Shown piece after piece: positions 21,657-33,392 of a stretch of DNA of 64,000 nt (positions are counted from its first letter, which is position 1; each line of letters begins with the position of its first letter). The notes under the pieces were generated by a model that did no database searches, was not told where the DNA came from, and saw only the letters and a program-made list of their open reading frames with translations. Made by a program: the position numbers and the translations under genes. Source of the stretch: Agrypnus murinus (lineage: Eukaryota; Arthropoda; Insecta; Coleoptera; Elateridae); NCBI GenBank assembly GCA_929113105.1, contig OV816026.1, positions 73,538,004-73,602,003 on the forward strand, given 5' to 3'.

Positions 21657-24600
21657 AATAGTCATACCAGAACTGAACGCAAAATTCATGATTGACACCG
21701 GATCTACTAGAACTCTTTTTAATCCACAGACAATCTACAAATTCTACCCAGAATATGTTTATCATGAACCATTTTCAATTGAGACAGCACATAATATTTC
21801 ATACCATAATGAAGTAGCAGAAATACCACTACCACCAACGCTAGGAAGTTCGAAACAACATAAAGTTTATCTTTTTAAATTCAACGACAACTATGACGGA
21901 CTTATAGGATTAGACCTACTTAAAGAAATCAATGCAACATTGGATTTCGAGAATGATTTGTTCAAGACACCAATGGTTGAGATACCAATATTCAATAACA
22001 AACCAAGACCAAAAGTTCATCACATGCAAACCAAGAATTCATCATACACAACGGTACTACAACCAAGAACCGAAACTATTATCAAGATACCAGTTCAGAC
22101 TACCTTAGGAGAAGGATTTCTTGAACACACCAAATTTGGAGAAAATCTAGAAATGCCAGCAGCTTATGTAAAAATACAAAAGGAATACGCCTACAGTACG
22201 ATCATCAACAAAAGTAACCAACCACAAACAATACACATGGAAAAACCGTTTCCAGTGTTCGAGGTTATGTCTAACGCGAACATTAACCACGTTAGAATCG
22301 AAGATCAAACAAAAACCAAGTTCCAAAGAGAAAATCTCAACAAGCTCAGACTGGACCATCTGAACGATGAAGAGACAACACTAATAAGAAACTTATGCGA
22401 AGAATATAAAGACATCTTCCATGTAGAAGGCTTATCCTTAACTTTCACCAATGAAATTAAACACAAGATCCGCACGACAGATGATCAGCCAGTTTATGTA
22501 AAGAATTATAGATTTCCAGCTATACATAGAGCAGAAGTGTCAATCGCATGCTAGAAGACAACATCATTCAACCGTCCAGCTCGCCTTGGTCATCACCTAT
22601 CTGGATCGTACCCAAAAAGCTAGATGCATCGGGAAAAGCCAAATGGAGACTTGTTATAGATTACCGGAGGCTCAACGAAAAAACAGTAGACGACAAGTTC
22701 ACCATTCCAAACATATCAGACATTTTAGAAAAACTTGGTAGATGCCAGTACTTCTCCACATTAGATCTCACTAGTGGCTTCCATCAGATAGAGATGGACC
22801 ATACAGACATTGAGAAAACTGCATTTTCAACTGACGAAGGTCACTTCGAATTTAAAAGAATGCCATTCGGTCTAAAAAACGCACCCTCAACGTTTCAACG
22901 ACTTATGAACAACATCTTGAGAGGTTTAAATGGTGATATATGCTCAGTATACTTAGACGACATAATTATCTGCTCTACATCACTTCAAGAACACATCTAT
23001 AATTTGCAAAAAGTCTTCCAAAGGTTAAGAGAAAAGAATTTGAAGGTTCAACTAGACAAAAGCGAATTTTTGCGCAAAGAAGTACAATACCTAGGACACG
23101 TAATCACGCCTCATGGAGTACAACCAGATCCCAAGAAAATAGAAGCCATAAAGAAATTTCCAATCCCAAAAACCCAAAAGGAAATCAAGTGCTATTTAGG
23201 ACTACTGGGCTATTACAGAAAAATCAAAGATTTTGCTAAGTTGACAAAACCCTTGACAGCTTGTTTAAAGAAGAATGTCAAAGTTACACACACCTCAGAA
23301 TTTATAAATGCTTTCCAAAAGTCTAAAGAGGTGCTCGTCAATGATCCCATTCTAATCTATCCAGATTTTAGTCAATCGTTTATCCTAACCACCGACGCCT
23401 CCAATGTAGCATTAGGCGCCGTCCTGTAGCAGAAAACTACACAAGGAGAAAAACCAGTCGCTTACGCATCTAGAACACTCAACCAAACGGAAACAAAATA
23501 TTCAACCATAGAAAAGGAACTTCTTGCCATAGTATGGGCAACAAAATATTTCCGACCCTACCTGTATGGAAACAAATTCACGATTGATACTGACCACAGA
23601 CCTCTACAATGGTTAAGCTCTCTGCGTAAACCAAACTCAAAACTAGCCCGTTGGAAATTAAGACTGGAAGAGTTTGATTATGAGGTAAAATACAAAAAAG
23701 GTACAGAAAATAGAGTAGCTGATGCTTTATCAAGGATCGAAATAAACCCCTTAACGATTGAAGACAATGAATCAATAATACCAAACGTCAACGATAACGA
23801 AATGAATGAATTATTAAGAGAAATAGAAAGAACCGATAGTTTACAAACTCCTGAACCAACTTCAGAAACGGTCCAAGTTCCAGCAATGTCACCTTTGGAC
23901 TTAGATGAACTCATCCCATACACAATAATCGACAAAACGGATACTCATCATACGCAAGAAGAATCGACATCAACTATCACAATTTGCGAAGACCCTTTAG
24001 AAGCCAAAAAACATCAACTAATATTCCATGAAGTCTACGATTCCCCCTTATCACCAAATATAGTCAAGAAAGAAGACAACACGATTTACGACATACAAAT
24101 ACAAAGAAACAATCCACAACAACTAAAGAAAATACTAATAGAATACTGCAAACCCAACATAAAATACTACTGTTGGTTCCCCTCAGAAGAGTTATACAAG
24201 GCAGCCTGCAATATAATAACTAACACTTTTAATAGAATTAAATTATACAGATGCAACAAACGAGTACAGCACATTCTGGATCCAGAAGAAAGAGTAACCA
24301 TAATTAGAAATTATCATGAAAATAAAACCAACCATAGAGGAGTAGACGCAACAATAGCTGCTTTAAAAAGACTGTATTATTGGAAAAATCTAGATAATAT
24401 TGTCAGAGAATATATAAAAAACTGTCAAGTATGTACGAAAATAAAATATGAAAGACATCCAGTAAAAGCACCCTTGAATATCACCCCTACAGCAGAGAAA
24501 CCCATGGAGATACTGTTTGTAGATATATTTCAAATCGAGAATTCCAAGTTTCTCACCATCATCGACTCTTTTACAAAAGTAGCACAAGCTTACTTCTTAG

Positions 24601-25316
24601 AAACTAGAAATGCAACAAACATCGCAGAAAACTTGTTAATCTATTTTCGACACTATAGCATACCAACGAAGATACACTCTGATCGTGGAACCGAATTCGA
24701 AAACAGAATCATACAAGAACTAACAAAATTGCACAAGATAGAGTGGCACTATTCAACTCCTTTTAATCATAATTCGCAAGGAATGATTGAACGGCTACAC
24801 TCTACGCTAATTGAACATTACAGAGCGATTAACTTAGAAAAGAAAGATAATCCCAAAGATATTATGAGTTGTGCTATCTTGGCTTACAACAATACAATAC
24901 ATTCGACGACAAATTTTACCCCTCTTGAACTTCTTTTAGGACATACCAATTCCAGAGACCCATATGATATTTATTATGAAGAACAATATTTCCAAGACTA
25001 CGTGAAATCCCATCAAGAAAAATTACGCCATACGTACTCGAAAATAAAAGAAAAACTACAGCTAGATAAAGAGAAAACAATCAATGAACGGAATAAAACA
25101 AGAAAAGAAATTCATTTTAAACATGGGGATACAGTTTTTGTCAAGATACATGCGAGACCTAAAAATCGTCCCAAATTTGAAGGACCGTATGTAATCGAAA
25201 CTATAACTCCACTTTCTACGTGCACTCTGAAAGATGCAAAAACCAACAGGTCAAGAGAAGTGCATACAAACGATTTACGTCTATCTTCTGTTGCAGATGT
25301 GCAACGTTCCACTTAA
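21657..25316 (+). pseudogene. pol: Pol of the errantivirus-like element (protease, RT, RNase H, integrase), two lesions
   Basis: The frame opens after a stop near 21657. A protease active site DTGS is at about 21691. The frame shifts near 22540-22550 inside the region linking protease to RT, where the first frame ends after AIHRAEV. RT follows with SPWSSPIWIVPKK, the catalytic VYLDD near 22950 and RNase H TTDASNVALGAVL near 23390. A TAG at 23427-23429 interrupts RNase H; the same frame then stays open to 25316. Integrase has the HHCC zinc domain (H near 24315, C-Q-V-C near 24427), the catalytic Asp in FVDIF, Asp in HSDRGTEF, Glu in QGMIERLHS, and a GPY/F module (KFEGPY). One frameshift and one stop separate it from an intact gene. 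Confidence 0.92.
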
Positions 25317-26286
25317 CCATTTCGTTAGAAGAACCCAGAATCACCAATCTAAAGCACAACCCCGGCATATACTATCACCATCTAGGTACAGCGAAATTAC
25401 AACAGTCCAAATGGACCCTGATTAAAACTATCGACTTCCAACCTGCACTGGATGAATATTCACAACTGCAGCGAGATATTCAAGCATTAAGAGAAAATGT
25501 ACAAACAACGAATAGCTCTGAAAAATATAAAACAGAACTTCATCACCACCTAACCATCATAGAATTTACCATGAACCATGAAAAAGATTCGAAGACATTA
25601 TTCGAGCATTGAAAGAAAACCAGAAAGACTTAGACCAGAGAGTTAAGACGCAAGCGTTAAGACGAAACCCTTACGAAAATCGTCAGCAATCAGATCACCG
25701 TCGAAACTAAACTAAATGAACTACAAACATACATCAAAAAGTCAGAACAACGCGAAATGCAAATGTATTCAGTCATCAATCTCCACACCACTCAAATTCT
25801 AATTTAATCATTGTTGAACTTATACCTACATCTATTTTCAACGCTAGAAGATGCTATAACTTTTGCAAAGTTAGCAATACTACATCCTTCAATAATCGAT
25901 CCTAAAGATCTGGAAGCAGAATTAAGCAAAATAGAAGATGCCATCAAACCCTTTATCTTACCTTATAAACCTGTCCATCAATATTTACCGTTATACGAAA
26001 GAATCGTTACTATAAAAGCATATCAAAAGGGAAACCTCCTAGCCTTTCTAATCGAAGTACCTTTAACCATAAATGAAATATACCAATACTACCACATGAT
26101 ACCCTTACCTGTAAAACATGAGTCTCTTTATCAAATAATAATACCTATTAAGCCTTACCTTCTACACTCCGAGCAGAATAAAATGTTAACTAAAGAACAG
26201 TGCGAAGAAATCAGCGTGCAAGAATATTTCTGCCAGAAACCAGACGACATCATCACCGCCCCTACCTGTGAAAGTGAATTAGTAAG

Positions 26287-27800
26287 AGTCCGTGAAGTGG
26301 GCAAACACTTTGGAAGCACAAACATCCGGAGCCCCCGGAATCGTTAGTGCTTCGTTAGTGCTTCATAGTGCTTCACAAATTATATCAGCAACACTTACCG
26401 TTTTTGTTTAAAATGGGATTAAAGAAAGTGCCTGCCCACTTCACGCTAGCAGGCAACTTATTTGTAAAATTCGAAATTTTTATGTGAAGCGTTAGTGCTT
26501 CATAGTGCTTTACATCTTACATCAGCAAGAGTTGCCCTTTGGCTTATAATGAGATAAAAGAAAGTGCCTGCCTACTTCACGCTAGCAGGCAACTTATTTT
26601 CAAAGTTAAGTTTTTTTATGCCAAGCGTTAGTGCTTCGTTAGTGTTTCCTAGTGCTTCACATCTTACATCAGCAAAAGTTGCCGTTTTTGCTTAAAGTGA
26701 CATTAAAGCGGGGAGTCCGTGAAGAAGGCAGACACTTTGGAAGCACAAACGCCCGGAGCCCCCGGAATCGTTAGTGCTTCATTAGTGCTTCATAGTGCTT
26801 CACAACTTATATCAGCAACACTTGCCGGTTTTCTGTAAAATGGTATTAAAGCGAGGGGTCCGTGAAGTAGGCAAACACTTTAAAAGCACAAACATCCGGA
26901 AATCCCGGAACCGTTAGTGCTTCATTAGTGCTTCATAGTGCTTCACATATTAGATCAGCAACACTTACCATTTTTTCTATAGAATGGTATTAAAGCGAGG
27001 GATCCGTGAAGTAGGCAAACACTTTGAAAGCACAAACATCCGGAAATCCCGGAACCGTTAGTGCTTCATTAGTGCTTCATAGTGCTTCACATATTAGATC
27101 AGCAACACTTACCATTTTTTCTATAGAATGGTATTAAAGCGAGGGATCCGTGAAGTAGGCAGACACTTTGGAAGCACAAACATCCGAATCCTCCGGAATC
27201 ATTAGTGCTTCATTAGTGATTCATCGTGCTTTACATATTAGATCAGCAACAATTACCGCTTTTGATTACAATAAGATTAAAGCGTGGGGTCCGTGAAGTA
27301 GGCAGACATTTTGGCAGCATAAACATTTGGAGGCCCCAGAATCGTTAGTGCTTCGTTAGTGCTTTATAGTGCTTCACAACTTATATCAGCAACACTTACC
27401 GGTTTTCTGTAAAATGGTATTAAAGCGAGGGGTTCGTGAAGTAGGCAGACACTTTGGAAGCACAAACATCCGGAAATCCCGGAATCGTTAGTGCTTCATA
27501 GTGCTTCACATATTAGATCAGCAACACTTACCATTTTTTCTATGGAATGGTATTAAAGCGAAGGATCCGTGAAGTAGGCAGACACTTTGGAAGCACAAAC
27601 ATCCGAATCCCCCGGAATCATTAGTGCTTCATCGTGCTTCACATATTAGATCAGCAACAATTACCGCTTTTGATTACAATAAGATTAAAGCGAGGGGTCC
27701 GTGAAGTAGGCAGACACTTTGGCAGCATAAACATCCGGAGCCCCCGGAATCGTTAGTGCTTCGTTAGTGCTTCATCGTGTTTCATAGTGCTTCACAAAGA
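26287..27800 (+). repeat. Left arm of the foldback: about 11 tandem units of ~145 bp
   Basis: Units start near 26288, 26432, 26562, 26710, 26855, 27000, 27146, 27286, 27425, 27560 and 27697. A typical unit has GTCCGTGAAGTAGGCAGAC, CACTTTGGAAGCACAAACAT, a CCGGA..CCGGAATCG core, two or three repeats of the 11-mer TTAGTGCTTCA, then CAGCAACACTTACC and ATTAAAGCG. The second and third units replace the head with a hairpin form GCCTGCC..GCAGGC. Confidence 0.88.
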
Positions 27801-28744
27801 TGAAGAATGTAAACTTTAAAATTATAACTTGATTCTGATTTTTTAATGTTTAATTGGTAAACTAACACACTTAGGGCCAGTTTACAGAAAGTAAATTATA
27901 TACTTAATTCTGATTATTTCCTTCATACATATAAAAATCCGTAGTTGCTATGGTTTTTCTAGCTTTTATATCGGTTAAATTTGAAACGTCAAAATTTAAT
28001 CGCTTCTGAATTTTTTGCAATCATTATCAAAGATGTTGCAACAAGCAATAATTGTTTTCTATTTAGGCTGTTATGACGCATTACATCCGCGGTGTGTTCA
28101 AGATTTTATCGATTTTGGCCTATTTTGGACCAAAAATTTTCAGGTTGTCATACTGACATTTGGATTCTGTACGGTATAATTGACAATTCGGGAGGGTAAA
28201 TTGACAAATCGGGATGGTTAAATTTCATAACATTACTACTTTTGTTTAACAACAGGCAATAAGGTTATGCCATAGCTACCAGCCTATTTTTTGTATGTAA
28301 CGTAGGTATTAACTGACCAAAAGCGATAAAATATTTTATTCCATTTTGACAGTTTAAAGTGACATTATTAGCTCTATAACAACCGTCATAAGCGGTCCAT
28401 GATTCACTAGTAAAATCAAAGCGTTTTAATTCGCTAAGTGACTGGTTGCCCTGAAAATGTGCTTCGCAGTCTACATGTTTTTTCTAGATTGTAATTAATT
28501 AGTGATTTGAATATTTTTTATTTTTTATTCGAAATTTTGTCAAAATTGAATAAAAACATGATGACGTAAATTAAACATTAGTATTCACTCAAAGATATGA
28601 TCCCACTCGCACTGCGTGCTCGTGCGTTCAACGTCTTTACATGAATAAACGTATGTTTATGAAACGTATGAAATTTGTCCGTTACTGAGACGTTAATTTA
28701 GACAGATAATAATTACCGATCAGCAAGTGCTGAAAACGTCTTTC
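27801..28744. other. Central spacer of the foldback, no gene recognised
   Basis: AT-rich sequence between the arms with no open frame of note. It repeats a short phrase (ACTTGATTCTGATT near 27827 and TACTTAATTCTGATT near 27901). No transposase remnant was identified, so the element is non-autonomous. Confidence 0.6.
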
Positions 28745-30088
28745 CTTCCCAAGTGTCTGGATACTTCGCGGATCCATATCCATCGCTTTAATCTCATTGT
28801 AATAAAGAGCGGTAAGTGTTGCTGATCTAATATGTGAAGCATCATGAAGCACTAATGAAGCACTAACGATTCCGGGGGCTCCGGATGTTTGTGTTTACAA
28901 AATGTCTACCTTCTTTAAGGACCCCTTTCTTTAATACCATTGTATAGAAAAACGGTAAGTGTTGCTGATATAATATGTGAAGCACTATGAAACACGATGA
29001 AGCACTAACGAAGCACTAACGATTCCGGGGGCTCCGGATGTTTGTGCTTCCAAAGTGTCTGCCTACTTCACGGACCCTTCGCTTTAATACCATTTTACAG
29101 AAAACCGGTAAGTGCTGCTGATATAAGTTGTGAAGCACTATAAAGCACTAACTAAGCACTAACGATTCTGGGGCCTCCGGATGTTTATGCTGCCAAAGTG
29201 TCTGCCTACTTCACGGACCCCTCGCTTTAATCTTATTGTAATCAAAAGCGGTAATTGTTGCTGATCTAATATGTGAAGCACGATGAAGCACTAATGAAGC
29301 ACTAATGATTCCGGGGGATTCGGATGTTTGTGCTTCCAAAGTGTCTGCCTACTTCACGGATCCCTCGCTTTAATACCATTCCATAGAAAAAATGGTAAGT
29401 GTTGCTGATCTAATATGTGAAGCACTATGAAGCACTAATAAAGCACTAACGATTCCGGGATTTCCGGATGTTTGTGCTTTCAAAGTGTTTGCCTACTTCA
29501 CGGACCCCTCGCTTTAATACCATTTTACTGAAAACCGATAAGTGTTGCTGATATAAGTTGTGAAGCACTATGAAGCACTAATGAAGCACTAACGATTCCG
29601 GGGTCTCCGGACGTTTGTGCTTCCAAAGTGTCTGCTTACTTCACGGACTCCCCGCTTTAATCTCACTTTAAGCACAAACGGCAACTTTTGCTGATGTAAG
29701 ATGTGAAGCACTAGGAAGCACTAACGAAGCACTAACGCTTGGCATACAAAAATTTAACTTTGAAAATAAGTTGCCTGTTAGTGTGAAGTAGGCAGGCACT
29801 TTCTTTTATCTCATTATAAGCCAAACGGCAACTCTTGCTGATGTAAGATGTAAAGCACTATGAAGCACTAACGAAGCACTAACGCTTGACATAAAAATTT
29901 CGAATTTTACAAATAAGTTGCCTGCTAGCGTGAAGTGGGCAGGCACTTTCTTTAATCCCATTTTAAACAAAAACGGTAAGTGTTGCTGATATAATTTGTG
30001 AAGCAGTATGAAGCACTAACGAAGCACTAACGATTCCGGGGGCTCCGGATGTTTGTGCTTCCAAAGTGTTTGCCTACTGCACGGACCC
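28745..30088 (-). repeat. Right arm of the foldback: about 10 tandem units, inverted
   Basis: Inverted counterpart of 26287-27800. Counting inward from the outer end, the order is one canonical unit, two GCCTGC/GCAGGC-type units, then a canonical unit with GGGGAGTCCGTGAAG. This mirrors the unit order of the left arm, so the arms correspond unit by unit rather than being independent arrays. Confidence 0.85.
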
Positions 30089-30682
30089 AATTAGTAAGTT
30101 TCGTGAGAAACAACACTTGTGTAGTGAAAAGGTTTGTTCTAACAAAATTCAAAGTGCAACAAATCAAACAAGATTTGTGGTTGTTAGTGACACCCCAAGA
30201 AATAATAGGGACAATTAGGTGTAAAGCTAGAGACTTTAAGTATCCTTTCTTAGGAACATATGCAATTCAATTACCTTATGTATGCTCTTTATTTTTAGAA
30301 AACCAAATATTTACAACGAACGTAATGTCTACAAAAATTTCTAATATTGTTATGTTACCTATTGTTAGTGTTAATAAGAATAATGATTTTCAAAATGATA
30401 TTAAAATTAAAGATTTACATTTATCTCTAGAACACTAAAATTTGAATGATATTAACGATGTATCAAAACAATTCGGTCATTTAGCGCATCATCAATTACC
30501 TGCGCAAGATAATATTGTATCACGTGTTTCTTTAGGATTAATTGTAACTTTTATTATTATTTTGTTATTTGTGAGTTTTAGTGTTTTGTTTAGATGCCAT
30601 TTTTATCAAAAGAAAACTTTCATACCTGAACCAGTGGTGCAAGATCAGCGATTCGACATCGTGCACCCCTAAAGTTCCTTCA

Positions 30683-30694
30683 TCGGCCCGGAGG
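30683..30694 (+). promoter_or_regulatory. Polypurine tract of the errantivirus-like element
   Basis: CGGCCCGGAGG lies directly before the 3' LTR start AGTTAACG. It is G-rich but interrupted by pyrimidines, so it is a weak tract assigned mainly by position. Confidence 0.5.
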
Positions 30695-31595
30695 AGTTAA
30701 CGTACCGGATACACCCTTAGGTCGTGGGGTCAGAAGATATGTATTTAAAGCAGGAACTACTATTTTAATCTTAATTGTTTTGTTTATTCAGTAAAAACTC
30801 TTTGATAACCAATTTTATATATACATGCAGTGGCGGATTTAATACTTAAGGGGCCTGAAGCGTTAGTAATATTTGGGGCCCCATAGTATAAATCAATTAC
30901 TACAATTTATATACCTTTTATTTCTTTATCAAAAATTAAATACATATAATTATTAATATCAGGTGCGAATTCACGTTGGGGAGGGGATGGAGGCAATTGC
31001 CTCCTCAAGATTTTTTAAATAATCCGACTTCGTCTCATGCCGCAGTCACACGAGTGTGAAATTGGCGTTTTTGTACGTGTTACACACTATACTTTATCTA
31101 CGACCACAAAAACATAATAAAACACCAAAAACTAGGAAAAATATTTAACAGAAAATGATTTGAGATGAGATGTTGGATTGTCAAAAGTAGACAACGCCCA
31201 CAGTTTGTGGTAAACAGGTGTTAGTTGTAAAAATTAAGAAATGAACTTACTGAGATTTGAACAATTATTTAAATTAATAATGGTAGTTTTGCTGGTGTCT
31301 TCAGTTTTTTAAATGTCATAGATACATTTTTAAATGTATTTTGGACGTCATGTTGTTCCGCAGCTGCTAATGTAAGTAAATCATAACCTCAATTTTACAA
31401 ATACATTGAATACCTATTGCTTCATTTGAATGTAATTTGAAATAATAAATTCCCAAAACATTTTTAGATTTCCATGTAATAGACCGATTATTCTAAATGT
31501 ATGGATTAAAGCCATGAGAAGGATATATCGTTAAATCAATTTTACGTTAATTTGTAATAACTTTATATGGTAACAATAATTTTATATGCTGGTAG

Positions 31596-31667
31596 TCGAC
31601 ACAGTAGCTCAGAGGTAGAGATGTCGCTCAGAAATTGGCCTTAGGTTCGATTTCCAACAGGGCGATA
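31596..31667 (+). ncRNA. tRNA-like sequence with pol III boxes (possible SINE head)
   Basis: Shows an A-box-like GTAGCTCAGAGGTAGAG and a B-box-like TTAGGTTCGATTTCC at normal tRNA spacing. The acceptor ends do not pair well, so it is a tRNA-derived repeat or tRNA pseudogene rather than a working tRNA. Confidence 0.4.
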
Positions 31668-31750
31668 ATTTTTTCTATATGGATTTGCATTCATAATATA
31701 ACTTAAAGTAAAACATTAATTAAACAAAATAAATTAACATAAATAAAATA

Positions 31751-32030
31751 TAAAATTAACACAAACGTGTTTTAATAAAGTGAGTTTTGTTGATGAACGA
31801 CTAAGACTATTATACTCAATTTTATAGTGGTATGTGTATAAATCACAGACGAGCTACTTCTAACTGAGGAGAACCAAAAGTTCGAAACAGCTGTCTTAAG
31901 GTGCCGTCTGTGTGATTTATACACATATCACTATGAAATTGTGCGTATAATAAATAGTCGTCCATTAACAATTTTTAACTTTTAAATTTATTAAAAATTC
32001 ACTTTATTAAAACACGTTTGTGTTCATTGT
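31751..32030. repeat. Palindrome inside the hAT element
   Basis: CAAACGTGTTTTAATAAAGTGA..TATGTGTATAAATCACAGACG on the left is mirrored by CGTCTGTGTGATTTATACACATA..TCACTTTATTAAAACACG on the right. The loop (about 31855-31905) repeats the end of the hAT transposase relic found at 32340-32400 (AACTGAGGAGA.CCAAAAG). Confidence 0.8.
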
Positions 32031-32337
32031 CTATTTTATTTATATTAATTATACGCGAAACGTATAACTAATTTGCGAAACGTAATCTGGATAATAAAGA
32101 TTTTAATGCTCTAGATTTTTGAGTTTAATTAATTTGGTCTAACCCAAGAAAGAAAATCCAACAATATTAATTATACGGTCGGATGCTCGACCGGATTTTA
32201 TTTTGTATATTCCTGTATCGAATAATCATATTATGCTGCTTAGTGCGGCTTGATACCTACAGGAGGCACCACAGCTATTTGATGGTGTTAATGTTATTTC
32301 CGAGCTAGTATATACGCTCAGGTGATGTGTATAGAAT

Positions 32338-32634
32338 TCACAGACTAGCTGCCACTAACTGAGGAGATCCAAAAGCTCGAAACAGCTGTCTTAGGATGCC
32401 ATCTTTATAATCTCTATCCTCAATGTCAAAACATAAATTTTGCATAATGTCATTTTCAATAAACATTACTAATAAATTTTTGAAATGACTTTGTCCAAGA
32501 TTATTTCTTAAATAATTTTTTACACGTTTAAGAACGAAGATAGATCGCTCTCCAGTTGCATTACATATCGGTAATGTTAAAATTTTTTTAAATTGCTTTA
32601 ACATTGGAAAATGCTGACAATTGACGAATGACAT
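32338..32634 (-). pseudogene. hAT transposase, C-terminal dimerisation domain only
   Basis: 98 codons on the minus strand. The stretch LTLPICNATGERSIFVLKRV with LRNNLGQSHFKNLLVMFIE downstream is the hATC dimerisation domain of the ZMYM1-like hAT transposases common in insects (family pattern: LLTLPVSTATCERSFS-like block, then L..LR..MGQERL-like block). The N-terminal zinc finger and catalytic core are absent. It cannot be functional. Confidence 0.85.
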
Positions 32635-33392
32635 TAAGGAATTTCACCCATTCGAAAGCATGGTACAATTCCCCTTCCCCGAATGTAAGTCGGACCTTTT
32701 TGTACACCTTTTTTATCCACCTGTACACGATATGAAATGTGGTTCTCACATGTTTCACTATTCTCGACAAAGTGAGTTTCTAGGCAAGGGTCCTCTGCGG
32801 GCTTGTGCGCAAATCCGCCACTGTTCATCGAATGTCTATCAGAAACCATTAATTCAAGAAATTAGTCATTATAGTAGTCGGATGAGCGTGCTGATTGCGC
32901 GAGAAGACCAGTATTCAGACTGACAGAGATGATACATTCCTAACAGGTCTGCTGTGAAACAGTCTACTCCGTTACAATATTTTACCTATCGCTCTGAGTG
33001 CTTGCATTTTCGTACAAAACTCGAATGCGTCCACCGTACACTTTTTACCAGCCTGTACAGTGTGTGTAGACGATATGATCTGTTTTTTGTTTCATTTTTT
33101 TCGAGAAAGTGAATTCCCATGCCAATAATTTTTATTTGTCGCGTGTCCTGTGCAGTCCTTGGCAGGAGGCCTCTGCGGGGCCCCCTGACTTGTGGGGCCT
33201 GAAGCGGCCGCTTCAAACGCTTGTGCCTAAATCCGCCACTGTATACATGTAAAAAAGGAAATCAGTTTCAGTTATTATGTTAGTTTTTAAGTTTTAACAT
33301 TACTAGACTAATATATTAATTCCGCGTAGAATTAAAATAACTAAATAAATATTTTTTTATTATTTAATTCATACGCGTTATCTTAATTAGTG

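Larger units (their letters stand above)
26287..30088. mobile_element. Foldback element with tandem-repeat arms, inserted in env (3.8 kb)
   Basis: A ~1.5-kb left arm and ~1.34-kb right arm are inverted relative to each other and enclose a ~0.94-kb spacer. Both arms are tandem arrays of ~145-bp units. The outer termini are GTCCGTGAAGTGGGC at the left and the complement of GTCCGTGCAGTAGGC at the right. The flanks share aattagtaag (26277-26286 and 30089-30098), a 10-bp match and thus a 9-10 bp target duplication; env continues in frame across it. Long arrayed arms and a 9-10 bp duplication resemble Drosophila Foldback elements and Mutator-type transposons. No transposase was found, so the class is inferred. 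Confidence 0.88.
25220..30672 (+). pseudogene. env: Env-like gene of the errantivirus-like element, split by a foldback element
   Basis: Segments at about 25290-26286 and 30099-30670 make up an envelope-like protein. The first opens in the end of pol (EEPRITNLKHNPGIYYHHLG) and is broken by a stop at 25612 and a frame change before 25811. It then runs through ILPYKPVHQYLPLYERIV and several Cys-containing stretches. The 3.8-kb foldback insertion sits after CESELV. The second segment resumes in a compatible frame, has one in-frame TAA at 30436-30438, and ends with a hydrophobic membrane anchor (LIVTFIIILLFVSF) and a short cytoplasmic tail. Position after pol and the C-terminal anchor fit insect errantivirus Env; function is lost here. 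Confidence 0.8.
30828..33241 (-). mobile_element. Composite hAT element inside the 3' LTR (2.4 kb)
   Basis: Begins CAGTGGCGGATTTA, ends TAAATCCGCCACTG, with a perfect 8-bp target duplication tatacatg (30820-30827, 33242-33249). It contains a C-terminal hAT transposase relic on the minus strand, a palindrome that repeats part of that relic, and a second internal terminus AAATCCGCCACTG near 32810-32822. The stretches before 32822 and before 33241 share a degenerate pattern (CCTCTGCGGG, TTTCAC/TTTCAT, GAGTTT), so the 3' end appears to be duplicated. Confidence 0.88.
19572..33388 (+). mobile_element. Errantivirus-like Gypsy retrotransposon with env, interrupted twice
   Basis: 271-bp LTRs (AGTTAACGTACC to CTTAATT / GTTAATT), target duplication AGTG (19568-19571, 33389-33392), a tRNA-Ser-type PBS, a Gag without zinc knuckle, separate Pol and an Env-like third gene: the plan of the 17.6/297/gypsy group. 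Without the two insertions (26287-30088 and 30828-33241) it would be about 7.6 kb. About five differences between the LTRs, plus stops and frameshifts in pol and env, show it is older than the element at 7360. Confidence 0.93.
30695..33388 (+). repeat. 3' LTR of the errantivirus-like element, split by a hAT element
   Basis: LTR sequence occupies 30695-30827 and 33250-33388; the two parts add up to the 5' LTR length within one base. The break is the 8-bp hAT duplication tatacatg. Differences from the 5' LTR include CAGTTTCAG for CAATTTCAG, CCGCGTAG for CCGTGTAG, one inserted A and TATCTTAATT for TATGTTAATT. Confidence 0.9.

Noticed and set aside
26287..30088. Regular repeats that superficially resemble a CRISPR array
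   Set aside because: Units are ~145 bp without unique spacers, arranged as inverted arms in eukaryotic DNA with a target duplication: a foldback transposon.
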